DNA from: Verpa conica
Taxonomy: Eukaryota; Ascomycota; Pezizomycetes; Pezizales; Morchellaceae
Direction of reading: 5' to 3'
Length of the DNA: 64,000 nt
Assembly: GCA_033030425.1 (NCBI GenBank)
Contig: JAUFSD010000021.1
Location: 620,001-684,000, forward strand
Notes under the pieces: generated by a model
Database searches by the model: none
The model's input: only the letters and a program-made list of their open reading frames with translations
What the model was told of the DNA's origin: nothing
Made by a program: the position numbers and the translations under genes
Part shown: positions 11,339 to 22,400 of the stretch, one piece after another
Layout of the letters: each line of letters opens with the position of its first letter
Position numbering within the stretch: the stretch's first letter is position 1

Positions 11339-14300
11339 AGAGCAACCTACCCCTGGCAAAAGAATCCCCTAGAGTTGCCAAACCATCACGCTTCGCTCCA
11401 CTTCAAGACCTCCCCGAAAACCATACGTCATTCAGTACAGCTGGACTATCCTGTTCCTCTGACATCCCGCCAAAACATGCCCTAGACGACCACCTCATCC
11501 TCCCGGTACAAATCAGCCTCGGAAACCAAGTCATTGAAACTTTTGCCATGCTAGATAGCGGAGCAACTGGAAACTTCATTGATCGCAGTTTCGCCAATCA
11601 AAAGCAATTCCCAGTCCAAGCCAAGAAAGTGGCCCAGCCACTTACCCTTATCGATGGATCAACCTCCCAAAGCGGCACCATCACTCACCAAGTCAAACTG
11701 CCCATAAAAATAGGAAATCACCAAGAAACGGAAACCCTCCAAGTCACCAAGCTAGGACACTACCCAGTAATCCTAGGAATCCCCTGGTTCAAAAAACATA
11801 ACCCAGAAATTATGTGGAAAGAACACCAAGTCAACTTCACGTCCAAAACTTGTCAAGAAGAGTGCCTCAACGTGCAAGCGTCGTTCAAGCCCTTCCTGAG
11901 AAGCCTGCAATCATCCAACACCTCAGGACTGCAGACATAAGCCTAGTAGGAGCAGCTGCGTTCAAGCGATCTGCGAAACAAGGCGAAGCCTGCCTCCTCA
12001 CCATCCGAGAAATCGATCATGCATTAGAACTTTGTGCTTCGGACAAATACGAATACATGAGAAAGGATACTCAACCCCCAGCCAAGTCCCCGGAAGCAAA
12101 AAATCTTCTACCCGTCGAATACCACGATTTCCTTGATATATTTCACGAGCGCGAACCTACCGACCCGCCTCCTCGTCGCCAAGCAGATCATAAGATCAAC
12201 CTCATACCAGGAACTACCCCGCCATTCAAGCAACTGTACTCATTGTCAGAAGCAGAGTTGAAAACTCTACGCGAATACCTGGAAACCTACCTGAAGAGAG
12301 GATGGATTAGATCCTCATCTTCCTCACGGAGCACCCATTCTATTTGTTAAGAAAAAAGATGGGTCAATGCGGCTGTGTGTCGACTACCGAGGACTTAACG
12401 CCGTCACCGTTAAAGACCGGTACCCCCTGCCACTAATCAACGAAGCGTTAGACCGTCTAAAGTCAGCAAAAGTCTATACGTCATTAGACATCCGAGAAGG
12501 ATACCACCATATCCGAATAGCAGAAGGGGACGAATGGAAAACAGCTTTTCGAACGCGCTACGGCCTTTACGAATACACTGTCATGCCTTTCGGACTCACC
12601 AACGCTCCTGCCACGTTCCAAGCCTGGATCAACGAGATCCTGTCCGAGTTCCTAGACGTCTTCTGTATCGTCTACCTAGATGACATCCTCATCTACTCCG
12701 AAGACATGAAGTCCCATGTCAGTCAAGTCCGCCAGGTTATGAAAAAACTTCGTAATGCTGGAATCAACCTCAAACCTTCTAAATGCCACTTCCACCAAGA
12801 AGAGATAGAATACCTCGGTTTCATAGTATCTCCCAAAGGTGTGTTTATGGATCCCAAAAAAATCCAAGCCATAACCGAATGGCCCGACCTAGCCTCAGTC
12901 CACGACGTCCAGTGTTTCTTAGGATTTGCCAACTTCTATCGACGTTTCATCAGTAAGTATAGCAACATCTGTAAACCTCTAACACAACTCCTCAAGAAGG
13001 ACGTCAAATTCGAGTTCAATACGGAAGCAAGAAAAGCATTCGACATACTCAAAAAGGCTTTTACCACGGCTCCAATCCTCCAACACTTCGACCCGTCAAA
13101 AGAAATCACGGTAGAAACCGACGCCTCGGACTACGTAATAGCCGCAGTAATCTCCCAAACTAACAACGAGGGAATCCTCCACCCCATCGCGTACTATTCA
13201 AAGAAAATGAACGCAGCCCAAATCAACTATGAAATCCACGACAAGGAACTCCTTGCCATAGTCTCAGCGTTTCGAGAATGGAGACAGTACCTGGAAGGAA
13301 GTCAACACCAAATCAAAGTACTCAGCGACCACAAAAACCTGGAATACTTCATGACAACCAAAGAGTTAAATAGAAGACAAGCACGATGGGCCGAAACCCT
13401 TGGAAGTTACAATTTCGTCATCACCTACAGACCCGGCGATCAAGGACAAAAACCCGACGCTCTAACCAGGCGATCAGGAGATCTGCCTCAAAAGGGGGAC
13501 CTACATCTCAAACAAACACTCCTGAAACCCGACAAGTTCCAACTAAGCGCCACCATCACAAATACAGCCACCGATAACACCATCAAAGAAGAAATCCAGA
13601 AACAACTCCAAAACGATCCCCTAACACGCCAAGTAATCCAAAACTTGAAAAGTGGTGTCACCAGATCAAAAGACGTTGCACTAGGCTTGTGCTCCATGCA
13701 AGATAACCTACTAACGTACGATGGCCTCATCTGGATCCCTGACAATACCCCACTTCGCCTCCAAATCGTGAAACAGATCCACGACAACCTGGCCGCAGGA
13801 CACCCCGGTCGCGAAAAAACCCTCGAACTAATCACACGAGACTACTATTTCCCGGGAATGAGAAAATTCGTCACAAAATACGTTGACCACTGCGACACGT
13901 GCGCCCGCATCAAACCAGTCAGACACGCCCCTTTCGGATTACTCAAACCCCTACAACCCCCTGACCGCCCCTGGCGATCACTATCCATGGATTTTATCAC
14001 GGGACTGCCGACGTCCCAAGGACACGATGCTCTATGGGTGGTAGTAGATCGCCTTACAAAAATGGCACATTTTGTGCCCTGCCAAGCATCCCTCACAGCC
14101 CAACAATTCGCAAAACTGTTCATGACACACGTTTTCAAATATCATGGATTACCAGACGACATCACAAGCGACCGTGACCCACTGTTTACCTCAAACCTTT
14201 GGAAAGAATTAACCAAGGAACTCGGAATCAAAAGCAACCTGAGCACGGCTTTCCACCCCCAAACCGACGGACAAACAGAACGAGTCAACGCCATCTTAGA

Positions 14301-15087
14301 ACAGTACCTCCGAGCCTATGTCAACTATCAACAGGACAATTGGGCGGAACTTCTAAACACCGCCGAATTCTGTTACAACAACACAGCCTCAAGCACCACC
14401 AAAGTCTCGCCATTCTTTGCCAATTACGGCTACAACCCAAAACACCATCTAAACCTACAAGCCCCCGTCACACAAGCCCCTGACGTCGAGTCATACACCA
14501 AACAGCTACAAACACTACATGACTCACTTCGCGACGAAATCCGTTTCAGCCAGGAGTCACAAGCCGAACAGTCAAACAAACATCGATCACCCGACCCTAT
14601 CCTGAAACCAGGAGACAAAGTTTGGCTGCTTAGACGAAACATTAACACCACACGACCCTCCAACAAGCTGGATTTCAAACGCCTAGGACCGTTCTCCGTA
14701 CTCGAACGAATAGGTACCCGCGCCTATAAATTGGACCTTCCTCCTTCCATGAAAGTCCATCCAACATTCCACATCAGTCTTCTCGAACCAACAGCTTCTT
14801 CAGAACCAATACCCGGTCATATCCAGCCTCCTCCTCCTCCAGTCATCATCAACTCTCACGAAGAATTCGAAATCGATCAGGTTATCGATTTCAAACTCCT
14901 TCGCAACAAACTCTACTACCGCGCTCAGTGGAAAGGCTACTCAAAAGAACACGATCAAGAGTGGTACCCTGCCTCCAATTTCGAAAACTCTCAATCCCTC
15001 GTCCACGAATTCCACCACCGCTACCCACACAAACCTTCCCCCACAAACCAAAATGTCTCTATACGTCGCACCCGTTCCCGCCGTTAA
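11314..15087 (+). pseudogene. Pol of gypsy-1 (protease-RT-RNase H-integrase-chromodomain), two small indels
   Basis: Domains in order: aspartic protease (MLDSGATGNFID, 11548), reverse transcriptase (catalytic YLDD at about 12676), RNase H (ETDASDYVIAAV, SDHKNLEYF), integrase zinc finger (H..H..CDTC), integrase DDE (SMDFITGLP, TSDRDPLF, PQTDGQTERVN), a GPF-type module and a C-terminal chromodomain (FEIDQVIDFK, YYRAQWKGYS, HDQEWYPASNFE). Compared with copy 2 it lacks one base near 11873 and two bases near 12325. The region between is therefore read out of frame, with a stop at 11938-11940, while the flanks share a frame. The second start at 12367 is only where the frame resumes. Confidence 0.88.
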
Positions 15088-16117
15088 GGTTACTGTCAAT
15101 GGCACCTCTATTAGCCTAAGCACTCATGCCCACATCACCCTCCTCCGTACCAAACTAGAATTTGCCAAACGCGACTACGAAGTGGCCGCTCAATCCCTCA
15201 AAGCCTTTCCCCAAGCCCTCCGTATCTTCGAGTGCCGGCTACTCGAAGCCACCATGGAAATGAACACCTACCATGCCAACGTACTCGCCACCACAGGCGC
15301 TGCCCTGGGGCAACAAATAACCCTTATCAAAGCCAGAATCAACGTCCCTGCCGAAACACCACTCTCCCCACTCATCAAGGAGGACGGAACCCTCGACTAC
15401 AGCAAACTCGAGGTAGCAATCACTGCTGCCAGTACCCAACCAACGATCCCGATCCTCGAAGACCCGTATTGCGAGGATTGCCAGGAGAGACACCCTGTGA
15501 CTGCCTCGTCCCCTGCCTCCACCATTCCCGACCACCAACCCACCAGCCCCATGAGCGTAAGCTCAAAACACAGTTGCGAGTGCACAGACGAACACCCGTC
15601 TCCCTATGTTGTCTCGCCCACTCCCCCAGCACCCGTATCCCCCCCTCCTGGTCTCATTGAGATGGTCCAAGAGGTTGGTAATATCACCAAAAACGTCTCT
15701 ACTATCATTTCGGGAACCGCAGTCCTCAACGCCCAGTACGAGAAGCGTCTACAAACCGAGAAAGAAGAGTTACAGAAAGAGAGGCTGGACCTCATCACCC
15801 GACTCACCAATCAAGCTGTCCAGGAAGGACACATTACCCCTCGCACCAAAGAAGAACCCCCCTTCTCTCCCATGTTCAAAGCTCACGGGGAAAGAGCAGA
15901 ACTTGTCCCCCTTGCCTACGCTCCACCAGCAGCTGAGTCTGCCCCCTCCACCGCAAACTCCTACGATTCTTGGGGAAACATCAAACCCCAAGTCACCTTC
16001 GAACAATCCGCGGAAGACCCAGACCTTCCCATCCCTACTCCCCAATACCAACGCAAGCTCTCTAAGGGAGCTCGCCACCGTCGTAATATCCAACGCCGTC
16101 TCAGGCAACAGAATTAG
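15053..16117 (+). CDS. ORF3 of gypsy-1: 354-residue accessory protein of unknown function
   Basis: This uninterrupted frame starts with an ATG in good context (ACCAAAATG) 35 bases before the end of pol, in the +1 register, and ends 42 bases before the 3' LTR. I recognise no family. Visible features: a helical N-terminal half, a cysteine/histidine cluster (YCEDCQERH then HSCECTDEH, about residues 139-185) that might bind metal, Pro/Ser-rich stretches, a predicted coiled coil (EKRLQTEKEELQKERLDLI, about 234-252) and a strongly basic C-terminus (KGARHRRNIQRRLRQQN). No signal peptide or membrane segment was seen, so it does not look like env. A base difference from copy 2 (near 15840) is silent in this frame. 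Function is unknown; a nucleic-acid- or Gag-associated role is only a guess. Confidence 0.7.
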   Translation: MSLYVAPVPAVKVTVNGTSISLSTHAHITLLRTKLEFAKRDYEVAAQSLKAFPQALRIFECRLLEATMEMNTYHANVLATTGAALGQQITLIKARINVPAETPLSPLIKEDGTLDYSKLEVAITAASTQPTIPILEDPYCEDCQERHPVTASSPASTIPDHQPTSPMSVSSKHSCECTDEHPSPYVVSPTPPAPVSPPPGLIEMVQEVGNITKNVSTIISGTAVLNAQYEKRLQTEKEELQKERLDLITRLTNQAVQEGHITPRTKEEPPFSPMFKAHGERAELVPLAYAPPAAESAPSTANSYDSWGNIKPQVTFEQSAEDPDLPIPTPQYQRKLSKGARHRRNIQRRLRQQN

Positions 16118-16159
16118 ACTCCGGTCTCGTAGGAACTTCGCCCTTGAAGAGGGACCTAC

Positions 16160-16518
16160 TGTCAAGAACACACATTTCCTAGTCTGCCTTGTCTATCTCC
16201 TTGTTTCATGTATCGTTTCATATCTCGTAGGATTCCTGTTATCATTGGTCATGTAAGAAGTACGCCTCGCAGGACGAGACGTCTATAGTTTCATGTAGAA
16301 GGAGGTCGCTCCTTCAGTTTCATATTGTCTCATTGTTGATCTCAGCGTCCCTCCAGAAAGGGTATAAAAGGGACGCATCTCTGTCAGTTAGTTAGTTCTT
16401 CACGCAACAACTTATATTGTTACCATACCTACCTTGTCCTCGAGTTCCTAGTCTCTCGATACTAGCCTTGCCTTGTGATTATCGCCTGCTGTTCCCCAAT
16501 AGGTGATCGGTTTTTACA
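16160..16518 (+). repeat. 3' LTR of gypsy-1
   Basis: 359 bp, matching the 5' LTR except for one base seen by eye (CCTCGAG here, CCTTGAG in the 5' LTR). It is followed by the TACTG duplication at 16519-16523. Confidence 0.93.
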
Positions 16519-17214
16519 TACTGCTACCTATACAAACCGAGAGAGACACAAATGGGGTATACCCAAAGCATTGTAGCCTTCCTTTTCTCCTGACTTCAAT
16601 CCTATCGAGCATATTTGGGACTGGATGAGAGAGGAAATTGATGGAAGAGAAAAGCCGATCAGAACAGTTGAAGAGATGAAAAAAACCTTGACCGAAACAT
16701 GGGAAGCTTTAACAGTCGAGAGAATCAATCAAGAAATAGATAGACTTCCACATATTATGATTAGATGCTTAAGCGTAGATGGTAAAAACAACTATCCCGC
16801 TTAAAGCCCCTCATGTAACCTTTATTCTGTTTTATCTCCACATCATTTCACTCAGTATCGTTTCGTTTCGTCCCGTTTGCGCATTGTTTTTCGTTTACGC
16901 ACTGTTTCGTTTCGTTTCGTTTGTGTTATTTTGGGGTTCTCCTGTTTATTCTAAAATCAAACTAGATTAGCAATCAATGTAAGTAGATGGAAGAGAAAGG
17001 GAATGATGGAAATCACTTAGACTTGATGTGGTGATGATGGGTGGTTAGGAGGAGAGTGAGGTTGATCCCTCACTTTGACTTTAGTGGGTGGTTGCGTTGC
17101 TACCTAGGTAACGAAAATTACCCGGAAATGGGTCACGGTGGGGAAGTGGGCCAGGTGTAGTGCAACCACCTTTACTGTCTTTACAAGAGAACAACTACTG
17201 TCCTACGCTACACA

Positions 17215-17693
17215 ATGCCACAAGTGAATAAGAGAGTGAATTCTGAAGAGGAATTACGCATATTAGAGGCACTCAACGCTTTGAATAATAATACCAATCT
17301 ATCAATCCGTGCTGCTAGTCGGAAATATAGTATACCAAGAACCACTCTCACAAACCGGTACAACAATAAAACAAGACCAAGAGCTGAAGCTCATAAAAAT
17401 CAACAGCTGCTTACCGAAGAGGAGGAGAATGTTATTGAAGCATGGATTAGTCGGTTGGACGGTTTTGGTATTCCACCAAGACTTACACATTTGCACGAAA
17501 TAGTCGTTTCAATCCTTCAAGATCGACAACACAACACAGAAACACATATTGGCGACCACTGGGTTACACGGTTTTTAAATCGACATCCTGATATTGCTTT
17601 ACGATTATCTGCTCGAATTGATAATGAACGAGCAGCAGCAAGCAATCCTACTATTATTCAACATTATTTTAACCGACTATCAGAAGTAAAAAG
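17215..17693 (+). CDS. Pogo/Fot1-type transposase, N-terminal part
   Basis: The ATG at 17215 opens a frame with a psq-type helix-turn-helix (RILEALNALNNNTNLSIRAA, then SIPRTTLTNRYN, about residues 13-52) and a CENP-B-type DNA-binding domain (LTEEEENVIEAWISRLDGFG, then GDHWVTRFLNRHPDI). It is interrupted after SEVK by element D; the frame continues unbroken at 26036 once D and one AAAAG copy are discounted. Together the two parts make about 534 codons, a usual length for this family. The coding appears intact apart from the insertion. Confidence 0.85.
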
Positions 17694-17941
17694 TGTGACG
17701 ATTTAACCATCGTCATGACTAGTCTCAAGTACCTCTCCATGTAGAGACACCTAAGGATCTCCCTTGAGGGATAGGACTAGCTATCCTATTCCGGTCAATA
17801 GATACTAAGGAAAGTCGTTACTATGATAGCCCGATCCCTAAGCAAGCTGGCGAGCTCCTAGGACGGAGTGAAGCTCACCGTCGTTGGTATGCGACAGAGA
17901 CCAGAGTAATGCGTCTGTAGCTTATAGCTACGGGAGATACT

Positions 17942-18300
17942 TGTAAAAACCGATCACCTATTGGGGAACAGCAGGCGATAATCACAAGGCAAGGCTAGTA
18001 TCGAGAGACTAGGAACTCGAGGACAAGGTAGGTATGGTAACAATATAAGTTGTTGCGTGAAGAACTAACTAACTGACAGAGATGCGTCCCTTTTATACCC
18101 TTTCTGGAGGGACGCTGAGATCAACAATGAGACAATATGAAACTGAAGGAGCGACCTCCTTCTACATGAAACTATAGACGTCTCGTCCTGCGAGGCGTAC
18201 TTCTTACATGACCAATGATAACAGGAATCCTACGAGATATGAAACGATACATGAAACAAGGAGATAGACAAGGCAGACTAGGAAATGTGTGTTCTTGACA
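17942..18300 (-). repeat. 3' LTR of gypsy-2
   Basis: 359 bp. Relative to its 5' LTR two bases differ by eye: the CTCGAG/CTTGAG position also seen in gypsy-1, and ACACAC versus ACACCC near the start. Confidence 0.92.
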
Positions 18301-18342
18301 GTAGGTCCCTCTTCAAGGGCGAAGTTCCTACGAGACCGGAGT

Positions 18343-19407
18343 CTAATTCTGTTGCCTGAGACGGCGTTGGATATTACGACGGTGGCGAGCTCCCTTAGAG
18401 AGCTTGCGTTGGTATTGGGGAGTAGGGATGGGAAGGTCTGGGTCTTCCGCGGATTGTTCGAAGGTGACTTGGGGTTTGATGTTTCCCCAAGAATCGTAGG
18501 AGTTTGCGGTGGAGGGGGCAGACTCAGCTGCTGGTGGAGCGTAGGCAAGGGGGACAAGTTCTGCTCTTTCCCCGTGAGCTTTGAACATGGGAGAGAAGGG
18601 GGGTTCTTCTTTGGTGCGGGGGGTAATGTGTCCTTCCTGGACAGCTTGATTGGTGAGTCGGGTGATGAGGTCCAGCCTCTCTTTCTGTAACTCTTCTTTC
18701 TCGGTTTGTAGACGCTTCTCGTACTGGGCGTTGAGGACTGCGGTTCCCGAAATGATAGTAGAGACGTTTTTGGTGATATTACCAACCTCTTGGACCATCT
18801 CAATGAGACCAGGAGGGGGGGATACGGGTGCTGGGGGAGTGGGCGAGACAACATAGGGAGACGGGTGTTCGTCTGTGCACTCGCAACTGTGTTTTGAGCT
18901 TACGCTCATGGGGCTGGTGGGTTGGTGGTCGGGAATGGTGGAGGCAGGGGACGAGGCAGTCACAGGGTGTCTCTCCTGGCAATCCTCGCAATACGGGTCT
19001 TCGAGGATCGGGATCGTTGGTTGGGTACTGGCAGCAGTGATTGCTACCTCGAGTTTGCTGTAGTCGAGGGTTCCGTCCTCCTTGATGAGTGGGGAGAGTG
19101 GTGTTTCGGCAGGGACGTTGATTCTGGCTTTGATAAGGGTTATTTGTTGCCCCAGGGCAGCGCCTGTGGTGGCGAGTACGTTGGCATGGTAGGTGTTCAT
19201 TTCCATGGTGGCTTCGAGTAGCCGGCACTCGAAGATACGGAGGGCTTGGGGAAAGGCTTTGAGGGATTGAGCGGCCACTTCGTAGTCGCGTTTGGCAAAT
19301 TCTAGTTTGGTACGGAGGAGGGTGATGTGGGCATGAGTGCTTAGGCTAATAGAGGTGCCATTGACAGTAACCTTAACGGCGGGAACGGGTGCGACGTATA
19401 GAGACAT
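18343..19407 (-). CDS. ORF3 of gypsy-2: 354-residue accessory protein of unknown function
   Basis: Identical in predicted protein to ORF3 of gypsy-1 (15053-16117), with the same start inside the end of pol and the same stop shortly before the 3' LTR. It is intact while pol of the same copy carries two indels. No recognised family; the Cys/His cluster, coiled coil and basic tail are as described for copy 1. Confidence 0.7.
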   Translation of the reverse strand: MSLYVAPVPAVKVTVNGTSISLSTHAHITLLRTKLEFAKRDYEVAAQSLKAFPQALRIFECRLLEATMEMNTYHANVLATTGAALGQQITLIKARINVPAETPLSPLIKEDGTLDYSKLEVAITAASTQPTIPILEDPYCEDCQERHPVTASSPASTIPDHQPTSPMSVSSKHSCECTDEHPSPYVVSPTPPAPVSPPPGLIEMVQEVGNITKNVSTIISGTAVLNAQYEKRLQTEKEELQKERLDLITRLTNQAVQEGHITPRTKEEPPFSPMFKAHGERAELVPLAYAPPAAESAPSTANSYDSWGNIKPQVTFEQSAEDPDLPIPTPQYQRKLSKGARHRRNIQRRLRQQN

Positions 19408-22400
19408 TTTGGTTTGTGGGGGAAGGTTTGTGTGGGTAGCGGTGGTGGAATTCGTGGACGAGGGATTGAGAGTTTTCGAAATTGGAGGCAGGGTACCACT
19501 CTTGATCGTGTTCTTTTGAGTAGCCTTTCCACTGAGCGCGGTAGTAGAGTTTGTTGCGAAGGAGTTTGAAATCGATAACCTGATCGATTTCGAATTCTTC
19601 GTGAGAGTTGATGATGACTGGAGGAGGAGGAGGCTGGATATGACCGGGTATTGGTTCTGAAGAAGCTGTTGGTTCGAGAAGACTGATGTGGAATGTTGGA
19701 TGGACTTTCATGGAAGGAGGAAGGTCCAATTTATAGGCGCGGGTACCTATTCGTTCGAGTACGGAGAACGGTCCTAGGCGTTTGAAATCCAGCTTGTTGG
19801 AGGGTCGTGTGGTGTTAATGTTTCGTCTAAGCAGCCAAACTTTGTCTCCTGGTTTCAGGATAGGGTCGGGTGATCGATGTTTGTTTGACTGTTCGGCTTG
19901 TGACTCCTGGCTGAAACGGATTTCGTCGCGAAGTGAGTCATGTAGTGTTTGTAGCTGTTTGGTGTATGACTCGACGTCAGGGGCTTGTGTGACGGGGGCT
20001 TGTAGGTTTAGATGGTGTTTTGGGTTGTAGCCGTAATTGGCAAAGAATGGCGAGACTTTGGTGGTGCTTGAGGCTGTGTTGTTGTAACAGAATTCGGCGG
20101 TGTTTAGAAGTTCCGCCCAATTGTCCTGTTGATAGTTGACATAGGCTCGGAGGTACTGTTCTAAGATGGCGTTGACTCGTTCTGTTTGTCCGTCGGTTTG
20201 GGGGTGGAAAGCCGTGCTCAGGTTGCTTTTGATTCCGAGTTCCTTGGTTAATTCTTTCCAAAGGTTTGAGGTAAACAGTGGGTCACGGTCGCTTGTGATG
20301 TCGTCTGGTAATCCATGATATTTGAAAACGTGTGTCATGAACAGTTTTGCGAATTGTTGGGCTGTGAGGGATGCTTGGCAGGGCACAAAATGTGCCATTT
20401 TTGTAAGGCGATCTACTACCACCCATAGAGCATCGTGTCCCGGGACGTCGGCAGTCCCGTGATAAAATCCATGGATAGTGATCGCCAGGGGCGGTCAGGG
20501 GGTTGTAGGGGTTTGAGTAATCCGAAAGGGGCGTGTCTGACTGGTTTGATGCGGGCGCACGTGTCGCAGTGGTCAACGTATTTTGTGACGAATTTTCTCA
20601 TTCCCGGGAAATAGTAGTCTCGTGTGATTAGTTCGAGGGTTTTTTCGCGACCGGGGTGTCCTGCGGCCAGGTTGTCGTGGATCTGTTTCACGATTTGGAG
20701 GCGAAGTGGGGTATTGTCAGGGATCCAGATGAGGCCATCGTACGTTAGTAGGTTATCTTGCATGGAGCACAAGCCTAGTGCAACGTCTTTTGATCTGGTG
20801 ACACCACTTTTCAAGTTTTGGATTACTTGGCGTGTTAGGGGATCGTTTTGGAGTTGTTTCTGGATTTCTTCTTTGATGGTGTTATCGGTGGCTGTATTTG
20901 TGATGGTGGCGCTTAGTTGGAACTTGTCGGGTTTCAGGAGTGTTTGTTTGAGATGTAGGTCCCCCTTTTGAGGCAGATCTCCTGATCGCCTGGTTAGAGC
21001 GTCGGGTTTTGTCCTTGATCGCCGGGTCTGTAGGTGATGACGAAATTGTAACTTCCAAGGGTTTCGGCCCATCGTGCTTGTCTTCTATTTAACTCTTTGG
21101 TTGTCATGAAGTATTCCAGGTTTTTGTGGTCGCTGAGTACTTTGATTTGGTGTTGACTTCCTTCCAGGTACTGTCTCCATTCTCGAAACGCTGAGACTAT
21201 GGCAAGGAGTTCCTTGTCGTGGATTTCATAGTTGATTTGGGCTGCGTTCATTTTCTTTGAATAGTACGCGATGGGGTGGAGGATTCCCTCGTTGTTAGTT
21301 TGGGAGATTACTGCGGCTATTACGTAGTCCGAGGCGTCGGTTTCTACCGTGATTTCTTTTGACGGGTCGAAGTGTTGGAGGATTGGAGCCGTGGTAAAAG
21401 CCTTTTTGAGTATGTCGAATGCTTTTCTTGCTTCCGTATTGAACTCGAATTTGACGTCCTTCTTGAGGAGTTGTGTTAGAGGTTTACAGATGTTGCTATA
21501 CTTACTGATGAAACGTCGATAGAAGTTGGCAAATCCTAAGAAACACTGGACGTCGTGGACTGAGGCTAGGTCGGGCCATTCGGTTATGGCTTGGATTTTT
21601 TTGGGATCCATAAACACACCTTTGGGAGATACTATGAAACCGAGGTATTCTATCTCTTCTTGGTGGAAGTGGCATTTAGAAGGTTTGAGGTTGATTCCAG
21701 CATTACGAAGTTTTTTCATAACCTGGCGGACTTGACTGACATGGGACTTCATGTCTTCGGAGTAGATGAGGATGTCATCTAGGTAGACGATACAGAAGAC
21801 GTCTAGGAACTCGGACAGGATCTCGTTGATCCAGGCTTGGAACGTGGCAGGAGCGTTGGTGAGTCCGAAAGGCATGACAGTGTATTCGTAAAGGCCGTAG
21901 CGCGTTCGAAAAGCTGTTTTCCATTCGTCCCCTTCTGCTATTCGGATATGGTGGTATCCTTCTCGGATGTCTAATGACGTATAGACTTTTGCTGACTTTA
22001 GACGGTCTAACGCTTCGTTGATTAGTGGCAGGGGGTACCGGTCTTTAACGGTGACGGCGTTAAGTCCTCGGTAGTCGACACACAGCCGCATTGACCCATC
22101 TTTTTTCTTAACAAATAGAATGGGTGCTCCGGCCGAGGAAGATGAGGATCTAATCCATCCTCTCTTCAGGTAGGTTTCCAGGTATTCGCGTAGAGTTTTC
22201 AACTCTGCTTCTGACAATGAGTACAGTTGCTTGAATGGCGGGGTAGTTCCTGGTATGAGGTTGATCTTATGATCTGCTTGGCGACGAGGAGGCGGGTCGG
22301 TAGGTTCGCGCTCGTGAAATATATCAAGGAAATCGTGGTATTCGACGGGTAGAAGATTTTTTGCTTCCGGGGACTTGGCTGGGGGTTGAGTATCCTTTCT

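Larger units (their letters stand above)
9816..16518 (+). mobile_element. Full-length Ty3/gypsy chromovirus, copy 1 (gypsy-1)
   Basis: The element is 6,703 bp with 359-bp LTRs (9816-10174 and 16160-16518) starting TGTCAAG and ending TTTTTACA. A target duplication TACTG (9811-9815 and 16519-16523) sits inside the Tc1-type transposase. By eye the LTRs differ at one base. Internal order is leader with a self-complementary primer site, gag, pol (protease, RT, RNase H, integrase, chromodomain), a third ORF, a purine tract (GAAGAGGGA at about 16146) and the 3' LTR. It is a fungal retrotransposon, not a pathogen-derived virus. Confidence 0.95.
8665..16804 (+). pseudogene. Tc1-family transposase, interrupted by gypsy-1 and one stop codon
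   Basis: Exon 1 is 8665-9531 and a GT/AG intron is 9532-9617. Exon 2 runs 9618-9815, is broken by gypsy-1, and resumes at 16524 after the duplicated TACTG, ending at TAA 16802-16804. An N-terminal helix-turn-helix region (about residues 1-130) precedes the DDE domain: FTDEMGVMVGG (first Asp), FLLMEDGAPAHT (second Asp), SPDFNPIEHIWDWM (third acidic, Glu). Between the first two lies a helical Ala/Glu/Lys-rich insertion (about residues 232-290), known from fungal Tc1-type transposases. Apart from the insertion, one lesion was seen: TAG at 16574-16576 just before SFSPDFNP, where relatives have Trp. Confidence 0.82.
8582..17108 (+). mobile_element. Tc1-type DNA transposon (element B), split by gypsy-1
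   Basis: Terminal inverted repeats of 24 bp begin CCTAGGTAGCAACGCA at 8582 and recur inverted at 17085-17108 with one mismatch. Both ends are flanked by TA (8580-8581 and 17109-17110), the duplication expected for Tc1/mariner. Without gypsy-1 the element is about 1.8 kb and carries one transposase gene. It lies immediately beside element A, sharing the TA between them. Confidence 0.85.

Noticed and set aside
15053..16117. ORF3 as an env gene
   Set aside because: No signal peptide, hydrophobic fusion-like or membrane segment and no glycoprotein pattern; position alone does not support it.
15606..16256. 216-residue frame overlapping ORF3 and the LTR
   Set aside because: It is a shadow frame; a copy difference changes Leu to Pro in it while being silent in ORF3.
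18289..18690. Open frames antisense to ORF3, gag and pol in both chromoviruses
   Set aside because: They mirror the coding strand's composition, lack motifs and recur only because the elements are duplicated.
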